Positions 10,452 through 21,933 of a DNA stretch of 64,000 nucleotides are shown piece by piece. Both the position numbers and the translations under genes were made by a program. Position 1 is the stretch's first letter; each line of letters opens with the position of its first letter. The stretch covers positions 4,092,001 through 4,156,000 of the forward strand of contig JAFEKR010000004.1 in the NCBI GenBank assembly GCA_019022495.1, in the 5' to 3' direction. The notes beneath the pieces are model-generated. The model was not told the origin of the DNA and did not search any database. It worked only from the letters and a program-made list of their open reading frames with translations. Source of the DNA: Epichloe hybrida. Its lineage: Eukaryota; Ascomycota; Sordariomycetes; Hypocreales; Clavicipitaceae.

Positions 10452-13400
10452 TCATGCACCGCCCCGAGTCTGAGCCATGACAGCGGCAGGGACCAACTGG
10501 GACTTGCTGGCAATCTTCTTGCTCACGTCGCTTATTGGTGCGCTGCTGGTCAGGTCGAAGATGCTCAGCTCGCACTTCAGGCTCATCGACAGCCAGTTGC
10601 GCAGCTCGACGGCCACCAGACTGTCGACACCGTACGTGTGGATCGGCTTGTCTGCGCTGATATCCTCGGCCGCAATCGAGATGTGCTTGGCGATCCTGCT
10701 CATCAGCAGATTCTGGGCCGCTTCGACGGCGCCATCCATGGACTTGCAGAGCGTGAGCTGATGAAGCATCTCACTCTCCTCGCCCGGGCCCGCCGCGCTC
10801 GTGCCATCTTTGCTTTTCGTGTCCATCTGTCGGAGATAGGCAAACGGTGCGAGCGACCGCAGCCAGTAGAAATCGGCGTCGGCGTCGGCGTCTGTACTCT
10901 GCACTGCTTGCTGAATACCTCCGCTACCAGCACCGACGAGCAGTTGAGGCGGCAGGGCTTCGTTGCCGTCGACAGTGCCAGCGAGTGAGCACCGCAAGGC
11001 GTGCATGAATTGCTGCTCCCCCAATCTTGTCTACACATTGATTTTGTCAGTATTGGGCGGAAAGAAAAAGAAAGATCTAATTGTATTTTTCATTTTTATA
11101 AAAAAAACATGCAGAGACTCACCACTCTCAGATGACTGGTGCGTGCCCGGGCGTCATCGTGTTCTTCGACGTATCCGATCCCTGTCATGACACCAATGTC
11201 AAGGCTGTGCGCTGACATGCCCTTCTGTCGTCGGTAGTGCACCAGCGCGTCAAGGAAAGTATTTCCTGCCGCATAGTTGCTCTGTGAGACGGAACCTATG
11301 ATGCCGGCGAGTGACGAAAGCACGACGAAAAATTCGAGGTCTTGAGGAAGCAACTCGTGGAGGTTCCAGGTTCCTGAAAGGCTCGTGTTAGATACATAAT
11401 CATCATCGGGTTGGTCTTCCTTCGATTTGGAAAAGGGAAGAAAGAAAAAAAAAAAGAAACAGTAAAACGTACCCTGAACTTTTGGCCTCGTTGCACTGAC
11501 CCACTGATCGTAGCTCATCCGGTGGAAAAGACTGTCGGCGAGTACCATTGCGCCCTGGATGACACCTCGGATGGGTGGCATGGTCTTGGAAATTTGGTCG
11601 AGAACACTCTGTAGCTGAGCTTTGTCGGCAACATCTGCGGCAAACGCCTAGGCTTCGACTCCGCGTTCCTCCAGCGTTGCTATGAGCGTCTTCGCCTCTG
11701 GACTCGCACTTCCAGACCGAGAGAGGAACGCAATGTGGCGAGCTCCATTCTCTGCCATGAAAAGAGCTTGAGCCCGGCCCAGTCCTCCCAAGCCGCCGAC
11801 GAGAAGATACGTCACGTCTTCCTTGAGACACAAGGGAACTGCTGCTCTCGGGAGAATAGGCACACGCGATTCAGGTGTGGCCCTGAGGACCAGTTTACCG
11901 ATGTGACTTCCTCGCTGCATTTCTCGGAAAACCGACTCCACCTTGGAAAAGTCGTGGACCACGATGGGCCGTATGAAGTCAATTGCGCCTCGCTCAAAAA
12001 GCCGAAGCACTTTGGACAAGAGTTTGCCGCACCGAAGCGGCTCCTTGACCATCATGTCTTCGAGGTTCACGCCCGCAAAAAGGGTATTGTTGACGAATGG
12101 CTGCATGTCAAGACCACTGTTGCCTAGAATATCCTTCTTACCGACCTCGATGAACCTGCCATGAGGGGCAAGACATCTCCAGCTCTGACGGAGGGCCTCA
12201 CCTGCCAACGAGTTGACGACGACGTCTACGCCGCGACCGCCTGTCACACGTTTGATGCCTTTGGCAAAAGAGGTGTCTCGCGAGCTGAAGACGCGATCAG
12301 GCTGGACACCCAGAGCAACAATGGTCTTCTTCTTGGCAATAGAACCAACAGTGCAAAAGATTTCCGCTTCGAGCATTTTCGCGATTTGAATGATAGCTTG
12401 GCCCAGGCCTGAGTATTTCACGTGTTAGCGACGTGTTGATTTTGCGCACGAATTCTTGCCACGACAGGAGAAGAGGGGGTTTTTGTTCATACCTCCAGCA
12501 GCGGCATGGATTAGCACAGATTCACCCTTTTGCACTCTGGCCACCTCCACGAGGGACTGGTACGCAGTAGCGTAGGCGATGGGGATGGATACACCGTCCT
12601 CGAGGGACATGCTGTCCGGAAGCTTATAAACGGCGGACTCGTGAGATCGGATATGAGTCCGCATGGCTCCCGGACCAATATAGAGGACGCGGTCTCCAGG
12701 GGAGAGTCTGGTCGTCCTTCCACCTACCCGACGGACTATGCCAGCAGCTTCGTGTCCAAGGACGGGCCGCTGGATCTGGCCCATGGCAATCATGATGTCT
12801 CTGTCACAAAGGTCAGTATTCCACGGGGATATGACACGTTGTCGTCGCCGTCGCAATGAAACATTCGATAATACTCACAGAAAATTCAACGCGCAAGTCT
12901 TGACTTCAATCTCAACTTCTTCCCCGAGTAGTTGACCCGCACAGCCATCGTCGTCGACGAAGTGGAGCGTATCGAGCATGCCGGGTTGTCCGATAGTCAT
13001 CTTCAATGGCCTGTTGGTCTGGAACAGGGGACCCATTTCTGCTTTGGTGACCGAGGTCTGCGTTGCGCGTGATAGACTATCATTCATGGTCTTGTGAGGC
13101 ATGTAACGAGGGATGCACATCTGTCCCTCTCTTTCCTCCGTCTCCATTTCGGCCAGGGCGTCATCCTCGACGCCGTCCCAGGTGGTACAGAGTCGTTGGC
13201 ACACAGAGGCCGTCGTTGAATCTGATTCAGTACCCAACGCGTGGGAAAAGTGCATCTCGTACAGCCTGCGCGAGGAGTCTTCGGTCTTGAGACAGCGCAA
13301 AAGTCCGGAAATCATGCGCTTGGCAGGACTACCAGGGGCATCGACGGGGTCGGACCGAGTCACCCATAGTACTTCTTGACTATGAAGCAGGATACGCTTG

Positions 13401-16400
13401 ATCTGTTCGAAACCGGTTTCTTGAACGTTCTCCAAAAAGGCATCCTCATATTCGAGGAGAGAGATGATTGTCTTGCCGCTTGGATCAGCGACTGCCGATC
13501 CGAGGTCCTGGACCACCGCGCTGTGACCGAGCTGCCGGAAGCTACGACAAATGTTTGACGCGATTACCTTTGTAGCATCACTGCATCCAGGCCCAATGAC
13601 TACCGTAACAGTCTCGCTGGATGGCGTCTCCCTGCGTGGTTTGGTGCTGACAATCATCGACATCCGGTGGGCGATTGGATCGTCATTTTCGGCGAGAGAA
13701 ATGTCAGCGCCAGAAAATCCGGCCTCCAGAAGTGCCTCGTCCCACTGAGATTGTCGTAGCAATGGCCCATTGTCTCTCCCGTCTTCAGAAGCCCACCATC
13801 CAGGCATGATGCCGAACACGAAGTTACCCAGTTCGTTGGGGTTGGTATACTCGCCAAGGACAAGATTACCACCAGGCTTGAGCAACTTTTTGCAGTTCTG
13901 TAGTGTCGTATGAATTTTTTTAGTAGCGTGAAGAACCTGGAAAAGTTAGCGAATATCGAAGCTGCAAGGAACAAAAAAAAAAAAAAAAACCTGCACGTAC
14001 GTTCACGGCGAGAACCACATCGTATGATTCGGCCTCGAAACCCTGCTCGGTGGGATCCTGATCAATGTCCAATACTTTGTACTCAACGTGAGACTTCCAA
14101 TCCTGTAGAGCAGTCGCGGCACTGTCGAACCATCCCGCAGATATATCAGTAAAGGTCCATTGGTGGAAACGAGGCGTCTCGCTCCCATCCGCGCCAAGTC
14201 GTTGTAGCAGTGGTAATGTAGTAGACGCCGTTCCGGCGCCTATTTCAATGACGCGGAGACTTGGCTGCTTGTGTGCCTTGAGATCAAACCAAGATTGGAG
14301 CAGCTGCTTGGTGATGTGCAGGCCATAGACATCGCGGTATGCCTTCGGAAGCATGTCTCCTTGCCTGAGGGCGGCAATAGGAGTCGTCTCCTGCGCAAAA
14401 ATGGCCCCGAGTGATTGAAAAACGTGGAGCGCAAGCTGGCCATCTATCGGATATTCCCGAGTAAAATCGTCGTGCATTTCCATCAGATCTGGCAACTCGG
14501 GGGGAGGACTAGGATTATCGGGGCTGCGTGGCGGCGTGACAATTCCCGCATCCTCGTTTTCGCATCGTTTTCGCATCCACTGGGCGTACTTGAGCAGATG
14601 AGGAGGCGTTGACGTGCCAGAGGTCAAATCGAGTTTTGAGAGTGCGAGTCTGCACATTTTGTTCACGAGGCGATTGGCCATGGAGCAAAACTGCCTCATG
14701 TGGCTGGGTGCTTCATCTTCGATTTGTATCATGTTTCGCAGTGCTTGACCATCGACCAGGCTCAGGTCAGGTTTCCAAGTAGTCGATGAGTAGTACTTGG
14801 AGACGGCGAGGTCCGACGATTGCTTTGGGCTGTGAGTGGAACCCAGCCCGGTGAACTTGAAGTCGTCGATGACAATTGCGGGTGGCGAGTTTGAGTCTGA
14901 CTCTCCTTGCTCGTCTTTGATGACGACTGACGCCGTCATTTCGCGAACTCCCGTCAGCTCAGACTCGGCCAGTCCGTGCAACACAGTGCTGTAGCCACGA
15001 GAAATGCCACTCGAGATGGAGATGTTGGCGGCACCAGTCGGAACCCAGACTTGTTTCTCAACCCCTTCCATTCTTGGAACCGTAATCATCATTGCCTGAA
15101 ACACCGAGTCGAGCGTTGCTGGGTGGACTACATAATCGCTCTCCTGAAACTCCGGCATGCATGCACGCGTATCTGCAATCTTGGTCTCAAAGGCAACTGT
15201 CAGTCCGTTTTTGCGGGCACTGCGCAAGCCTTGAAAGGTTTTACCTGGAAAGACTCCGAGTTAGTGATTTTCAATGGACCAAGATACGACGTGGGCAATA
15301 TCGGGGATGGGAGTACCAAAACAGAGGCCTTGTTCCTCGCAGAATTCGTAGTGGCCCGACCTCGTCACTCGCTCGAGGCATGCTGCCCTCTTGTGTCCCC
15401 AATTCATATGATGGGCCAGGACCTCCTCTTTGCATTCTTTGCCTGCATCGACTTCGTTGGCCTGTGCAGAGTGCTGAATCTGCAGAAGCCCAGAGGCGTG
15501 CTCGACAAAGACGTCCCCTTGACACGAGTAATAAGAGAACTCGTACCAGGGCCCTGCGCCACTGCCCATGCCGACCTTTCGCCGTTTCATGCTGACAGAA
15601 ATCTCTACACCCACGTCATCAGTAGGAATCACGAGGGCCTCTGACACGGAAAATTCGCGAATCTCGAAGCCACGTATGTCCCGACTAGATCCGTCTGCTT
15701 CTGAAATTTGCTTGGCGGCTTCAATGGCAGAGCAGATCATGCCTGCTGCGGGAAACACGACATCGCCTTGAATCTGGTGGTCCCGGAGCCACGGTAGCTC
15801 TGCGATGCGCAGATGATTCTTCCACACGGGCTCCAGGGGATTGTAAGAGTCCAACCGCGAGCCGATGAGGTCGTGCCTGGCGAATCGGGGCAGACGATGG
15901 TTTCTTGATTGTCGACTCTCGAGCCAGTACGATGTGGAGAGATTCCATTGGTAGGCAGGCAGGTTTACCATGACAGTGGTCGACCCGGCATCGTTGTTCA
16001 CCTGCACACACTTTGTGTTAGAAGAGGTCCCCATCTCGTCACGGCATGCATGCATATGTGTCTGTACCAACAACTTACCTTGTTCAACTTGACAGGCACT
16101 CCCATGGTCCAAAGAGACCCAGCTGCTCTGAGGGCTGTCACGGCCGCATCCTGTGCCCGCGCAAGGAATGAAAAATAGGACAATTTCTCTAATCCGTCAC
16201 GAGCCGCTTTGTATTGCCTGACTGGGCCCGCCAGTGCCGAATGAGGGCCCAATTCCAGGAGTATGCTCGGCAGTTTGGACTTGGTCTTGAGCTGCCGACT
16301 GGCAACGTTTGCGTACATCATATCGTCCAGGCCGGCGACAAATTGAACAGGGGAGCACAGATTCTCAACCCAATATTCTGCAGTAAGCTGAGATGTTGGA

Positions 16401-18929
16401 ATGTGTCGACCATGGAGAGTTGAATAGAACATGATGGACGAATCCGCTCGGGGAGACGAGATATTCTTGATGTTCTCCTCGTATTCACTTCTAACACTGA
16501 GCATCTGGGGACTGTGATAGGCGTTCTCCACTTGCAACAGGCGGCAGAACTTTTGTTCCTTCTTGAATACTGCCTCGAGGCCTTGCAATGCTGCCTTGTC
16601 GCCCGCGAGCGTCACCGATTCAGGGCCATTGATGCAGGCAAGGACCACGGCTCCGCGTGTGCGACCGAGGTATGGCTCCACGGCTCGAGGTGATAAGCCT
16701 ACGGCCATCATGGAACCGTTGGGTTGGCGAGCCTGGGCCATTTTGGATGCAAGGCCACGGTAGAAGGCAATCTTCAAACAGTCCTCTTGATTCAGCGCGC
16801 CGGCGGCATACGCAGCGGCAATCTCGCCCGAGGAGTGGCCGATGACAGCACAAGGCTTGATGCCCCATTGCTCTGCCAGGTCGACGAGGGCAATCTGCAG
16901 GACCAGGCACAGTGGCTGCGAGTATTCGGGCAGGCTCAACTTGGACTCGGATGCGGACTTTGGCGTCATCAGCTCCGTCCAGGCATTCCACGAACAGCCT
17001 ATGCCACTCAGGTAGCTGGCAGACCGGCGGACCGAGGCAGAAAACTCGTCAAACGACGCCAGTTCGCGGCCCATGCCATACCATTGAGCACCCTGCCCGG
17101 TGAAGACGAAGGCGACGTTTGGGCAGGCCGTGGCCTTGACAGACGGGGACTGTTCATCTTGCCACAGGGCCTGGAGCTCATCGAGAGATGTTGCAACGGC
17201 GGCGTGTCTCCATTGGAAGATGGACCGACGCTCGTTCAACGTCTTGCCAAGGCGTGATGGTAGCGTACCGACGCCGTCACGTGATTGGAGATGACGCGCG
17301 TGCGCCTGACGCTGTCGCGAAACAGCAGCTTGTTCGGGAGCAGAAAGAACAAAGACTCGTGGCCGCGTTGTGTCTTCCTCGATACTGTCTCGGGTGTCTC
17401 GGACTGGCAATTTTCCTCGCAGCCGCAGGTAGTTGTATGCGTCATCGATTATGATGTGAGCATTCGTACCGCCGAACCCGAAGTTGTTGATCGAGCATCT
17501 CCTCACCTCACAATGCGGCCATGCAATTGTAGAGGTTGGCACGACGATACCCGACGATTCGAGTCGTAGCCGAGGGTTTGCCTTGACGAAATTGAGATTG
17601 GGGGTAATGACACCCTTTTCTAGGCAGAGCACAGATTTGATGATGGATGCCACGCCGGCTGAGGCTTCGGTATGCCCAACCCTCGACTTGACGGAGCCGC
17701 AATAGAGCGGTCCGCTTCGACCGGCGGTAAAAGTGTTGGCAATTGCGCGAACTTCGGCGGCGTCGCCGGCCTTGGTACCCGTTCCATGCAGCTCGACGTA
17801 CTGTGTGTCGGACGGGTCGAGACCAGCCGTCCTGTACGTGTTTGTTATCAGCATCTCCTGGGCTTCCGCGCTCGGCAAGGTTATGCCCGCAGTCTAGTTG
17901 TGGATTTGTTTGTTAGTGTTGCTTCCAAAACCCACTGGTATTTTATATACGTACCCTGCCATCTGAGTTGAGACCAGTCCCCCGGATCACGGCTCGGATT
18001 GGGTCCCCATCTCGGAGAGCGTCGTCAAGATGCTTGATCACAACCATGCTGATTCCTTCTCCTCGCGCATATCCATTGGCTCTGGAATCAAAGGAGAAGG
18101 ATCGGCCCTCCGGACTGAAGAAGCCCAGCGCGTTGAGCCCGCATTGGTCATCGGGCTCCAAGATGAGATTTGCGCCTCCCACTAAGGCGCAGCGGGTCGG
18201 ACTGGACTCGGACCGTATCGACTCGCAGGCCAGGTGCAAGGCAGTCATGGAGCTGGAACATGCTGTGTCGCAAGTGACGGACGGACCTCGAAGATTACTA
18301 CCGGATGTGAGTAAAGTACAGTACATCCAATGACGAAGCGAGTAGTGAGTGCCGTATGCCTACTTACAAAAACCAACTGACACGGTTTGAAAGCATGGAG
18401 AGTGCGGTTCCCGTCTTCGCGTACTGTGGTGCGGCGTGCAAATCTCTCATGAGGATAGCCTTGTAATCTTCCGAGAAGCCACCTACGAAACAGGCAGCAT
18501 CTGTATTGGCTATGTTCGCAACCGGGATGCCCGCGTTTTCCAAACTCTCGTAAGCAACCTCCAGGAGCAAACGCTGCTGAGGGTCGTAGGCTCGTGCCTC
18601 GGAGGCAGAGCAGGAAAAGAACGGAGCATCCCACTTGGTTACGTCTTGATCCAGAAAATATCCCCCCTCGCAAACCTGAGCAGGCCCGTTAGCGAGAGTA
18701 GCGCGGATTACGAGTTTTGAGTTTTGTGGGAAGGGGGGAGGCTTCTTACCATGGTTCCACGGCGATCACGAGATGGGTGCTGGTAAGCATCGATGTTGAA
18801 TCGAGACTTGGGTATCTTGCTCCAAGCATCCTTTCCTTTCTGGAGCATTTCGTGGAAAGCCTCTGGTGACTTGGCATCGCCAGCAAAGCGGCATGCCATG
18901 CCGACTATGGCAATATCCGCTGAACTCAT
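10452..18929 (-). CDS. Highly reducing type I polyketide synthase (KS-AT-DH-cMT-ER-KR-ACP), with an in-frame stop in KR
   Basis: Eleven exons, read high to low: 18929-18750, 18675-18368, 18297-17955, 17893-16079, 16001-15317, 15244-14001, 13936-12879, 12800-12493, 12408-11473, 11373-11123, 11030-10452. Introns are 61-99 bp, all GT-AG, most with CTAAC/CTGAC branch sites. The spliced frame is 2,569 codons. KS has Cys176 (DTACSSS), His313 and His351. AT has GHSSGE (Ser631). DH has His957 (HQIQGDVVFP) and Asp1156. The cMT motif VIEIGAGTAS is near residue 1,440. ER has LGHEAAG and HAAAGGLGQ. KR has GGLGGLG and SSLAG...SNYAAGN. ACP has YGVDSL (Ser2513). There is no thioesterase. It should build a reduced, C-methylated acyl chain. 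Codon 2,234 is TAG (11648-11650), before the rest of KR and the ACP, so the gene may be inactive. It diverges from two acyltransferase genes. Confidence 0.93.
11648..11650 (-). other. Premature TAG codon inside the PKS KR domain
   Basis: Exon 9 reads ...GluArgGlyValGluAla-TAG-AlaPheAlaAlaAspValAlaAsp..., and the conserved KR sequence continues in the same frame on both sides. No GT/AG pair nearby would splice it out. TAG could come from CAG by a single C-to-T change at a CpA, the RIP-preferred step, or be a sequencing error. It would remove about 335 residues, including the KR active site and the ACP. Confidence 0.85.
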
Positions 18930-19010
18930 GTTGAAAAAAAGTCCCGGGGTTTCTGTAGGTACAAAGGTTTCATGGAAACGTGGGCGTACTTGATGCGCAG
19001 GACGACCCAG

Positions 19011-19022
19011 TAGATATATTAT
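19011..19022 (-). promoter_or_regulatory. TATA-like region upstream of the PKS
   Basis: The minus strand reads AATAATATATCTAC about 85-95 bp before the PKS start codon. It is AT-rich and correctly placed, but weak evidence alone. Confidence 0.3.
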
Positions 19023-19378
19023 TTACTTATTTTGATACTCTGGAAAGCATCTTCTTGTAATCCAAGAAATTCGTCAAAAGGGAAAGCCCTTCACAAGGGA
19101 GAAAAAAAAATCCCGTTGCTTTAATTTCGTGGCGGCGCCGTGGCGGTCTCTATCGCCAGTGTTACCATCCGTTTACGACGTACATCACAAATACTCAATA
19201 CACTCACCGGAAACATATCGCAGGGTTAGCGGATTCTAGCTTTGACTGGTATGTGATTGGGCCACGAGGGCCGGGAGAACTAGGTACTCGGCGCGCCACC
19301 GGATTTGACTCAATTCAAGGCCCCTTGCATTCCAGGGGGCTAGTTTAGTTCCCGACCGGCCGTTTCCGCGCGGGCACT

Positions 19379-19386
19379 TATAAATA
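19379..19386 (+). promoter_or_regulatory. TATA box candidate for acyltransferase 1
   Basis: TATAAATA at the end of a GC-rich stretch, 412 bp before the ATG at 19799. A long CT/CA-rich leader (about 19690-19798) follows, typical of fungal 5' UTRs. If it is used, the 11 bp repeat array just downstream lies in or near the transcribed leader. Confidence 0.5.
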
Positions 19387-19424
19387 AACGCTTGAATCAA
19401 AGAGTGGAGTCTGGACAAAACACA

Positions 19425-19501
19425 TATGGTTGACGTATGGTTGACGTATGGTTGACGTATGGTTGACGTATGGTTGACGTATGGTTGACGTATTGTTCAC
19501 G
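19425..19501. repeat. Six tandem copies of an 11 bp TATGGTTGACG unit in the divergent promoter
   Basis: Six identical 11 bp units start at 19425, 19436, 19447, 19458, 19469 and 19480; a seventh degenerate unit (TATTGTTCACG) ends at 19501. Each unit junction contains TTGACGTA, a bZIP/CRE-half-site-like core. The array lies between the PKS and acyltransferase 1. With a period of one helical turn, the units face the same side of the DNA. It may be an operator for a cluster regulator or a simple minisatellite. Confidence 0.9.
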
Positions 19502-19798
19502 CGTGTATGGTTGCACGAAAGGGAAGCAGCCACGCCGAATGTGTCGCACTGTATGCGGCAGTTCCAATAACAATTCATTGATTGCCATTCCTCCATACAC
19601 TGGCAGCATTCGCACCCCAGACCGCAAGCGTTTGTTCAAAGAAGCAACAAAAACAAGCCAGATTAGCCAAATAATAAACATCGTTTGCCTTACACCACGC
19701 TCACACTCACACTTATACTCACACTTACACACTTACGCCCACCCTCACCTTCACAGCCAAACTCACCCTCACCCTCTTCACACTCACTGTAACTAGTC

Positions 19799-21360
19799 AT
19801 GGCAGCTGCTGCTGTTTCTACCCACCCTCATTTGGTCAATGAGACCAGGGCCCCATACTCTAGCTATTCGGATGACCAAAACTACCCGGTGCATCTGCTC
19901 GATGGCGCCAAGTATCAGCAATGTATTCTGACAATGTTTATAAGATTCAATGACGTACTGGACCCTGGAAAAATAAAGGAGGCAATATCCCAGCTGCTCA
20001 GCATCGGAGACTGGCGCAAACTAGGAGGCCGGTTTAGAAGAAAGGCAAGTAAATACTGAAAAATTCACAACCCGCGACTTAGTATGACAAGTGATGCCGC
20101 GTTACTAACCCGCGCGTGCAGGGCAGCAGACTAGAAATACACGTCCCCCAACGATTCACAGAAGCACGGCCAGCCTTTCAATTCGCCCATGAAGAATTTG
20201 AGTCCAGCATCACTGAACACCCTTTGGGTCGGGACCTTCCCGATGCCCAGGGCGATGAGGTCTCGCTGAGTCCTCCCCTCGATCATCTCCGACGATGCGG
20301 CCTTGGCCCAGGTTTTCCAACCGTCATGGCCGACTTGATAGATCGAGATGCTCCGCAGCTTTGTTTCAAAATCATCAGCTTCAATGACGCAACAGTCTTT
20401 GCCAACACTTTTTCTCATTGCACATGGGACATCTCGGGAGTAAAGGCGTTCATGGGGTCGCTCCAGCTGGTGCTCGATGGACGCGAGGATGACGTGCCAC
20501 CTATGCTTGGGGCATCGTCCGATATCCTGGCAGACATAGCAGCCCAACACAAAGGGTGTGCTCTGGATACCGAGCCGCTGTTGCAAACACCCATCGAGGA
20601 AAAGCAGGGAGACGAGTCGCCGCCGCAAGATCCGCTACTTGAAGAACGAATCATTCGTATTCCTTTAGCTACCCTCGAACGATTGCGTGGAGTGGTCGCC
20701 AAGGAAGATCCAATGGAAGACGAAGAAACGTTCATGAACTGCCAACCAGATGAGCTGCTCATGGCCTTGACCGTGAAGCAAATTGCCAAAGCCCAGCTCA
20801 GGCCACGTCCGCTGAAGCTGTTGAACATCTACAACGCGCGACTTGTCATACCTCGCATCGCAAAGGCCAAGGGCATCTATGGCCAGAACTTGGTCCTGCT
20901 GTCGCCGCAATTCCTACCTCATGAGGTCGCAACAGGCTCGATGGCACAAATTGTATATTCTCAGCGTGAGTGCTTCGCCCAATCTGCCGTGCCCGATAAC
21001 GTAGCACGATCCCTTCACGTTGTTCTCGGAGCAATCGGAGCCGACATGGACATCACGGCGCTGCGGGATAATGGCGAAGCAGAGCCGCTTCTCATCAACA
21101 ACCTGGTCCGGTTGTCAACCAACATAGATGTTGATCTGAGTTCAGCCGTCGTAAGGCAAGGCAGGAGTTCGCAGATGAGAACGAATGGGTTGGGGACTCC
21201 CGACTTTTGCTATCTCACTTTGCCGGACAACACATATGGCATGATGAGGGTTACTACTCTGGGTAGCTATAATGGTGACGGGTGCTGGATGTTTGGGGAG
21301 CTTCCCAGCCGAGCCTGGGAGTTAATCTACGAAGCAGCACTGGAGGAGACGGCGGGCTAA
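19799..21360 (+). CDS. BAHD-type acyltransferase 1 (trichothecene 3-O-acetyltransferase-like), GC-AG intron
   Basis: Two exons, 19799-20044 and 20122-21360, encode 494 aa. The 77 bp intron starts GCAAGT after AAG and ends GTGCAG, with a perfect CTAAC branch site 13 nt before the splice; a GT site nearby does not keep the frame. The family's catalytic HxxxD motif is HCTWD (H181, D185). The N-terminal segment YPVHLLDGAKYQQ and the LEIHVPQRF start of exon 2 match the paralogue downstream. The second family motif (DFGWG) is not recognisable. BAHD enzymes move an acyl group from a CoA or carrier thioester to an alcohol or amine. Next to an HR-PKS without thioesterase, a role in product release or esterification is a fair inference. 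A second copy follows 573 bp downstream on the same strand. Confidence 0.85.
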
Positions 21361-21933
21361 TAGTTCTAGTGGCGGTTCTAGTAATTGGTTAGATGTAGCA
21401 TGTAATGGGACGCCACGTCAGGATTGCAATTTACGTCGCTTTTGTGTAATTATGCGCCACCATGATGTGACAAGCATATAATGGAGTCGTTCGGAAAGTA
21501 TAATGAACGACGCTGTGAATTTTGTTAAGCGGAAATGTGTCGCTAGTTGTGCCTCTCGTCAGTTGTAACCTTTGTTCATCAAGACCTTTGTATATCGTGG
21601 CTGCATGATTAATCATCCGCTGCTATGTTTGCGTACTCGACAATAACTACTTGGTTTCTATGAGAATTACCATGGGCGGCCAGTAACGGCTGCTCTTCCG
21701 TTTTGGGCTTATTAGACGCTGCTGCATGATCATGTTAGACGGAAACGGAAACGGGAACGGAAACGGCGCCTGTGAACAATGCCAAATTTCATGAAGAAAG
21801 CTTCGACTCGACTCATACCTCTTACATATACTTTGCGGCGACCGTCGTTCAAACCCGAATCTTTTAAGTCTCGCAAACGTGCAAACATTACTGCCACCCA
21901 TCTCTAAAAGAGCATTCGCGCAACGTCATAAAC
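21361..21933. other. Spacer between the two acyltransferase genes
   Basis: No gene. It should contain the terminator of acyltransferase 1 and the promoter of acyltransferase 2, including the GGAAAC array annotated separately. Confidence 0.5.
21741..21764. repeat. Four 6 bp GGAAAC units upstream of acyltransferase 2
   Basis: GGAAAC repeats four times, one with a single change, 170-190 bp before the ATG at 21934. With the preceding C it gives CGG-starting hexamers, which resemble half-sites of fungal Zn2Cys6 regulators. Function is inferred from position only. Confidence 0.5.

Noticed and set aside
11096..11581. Separate gene for the last third of the PKS, starting at an internal Met downstream of the TAG
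   Set aside because: The sequence is the continuation of the KR domain in the same frame and splices in phase to the ACP exon; a stand-alone half KR makes no sense as a protein.
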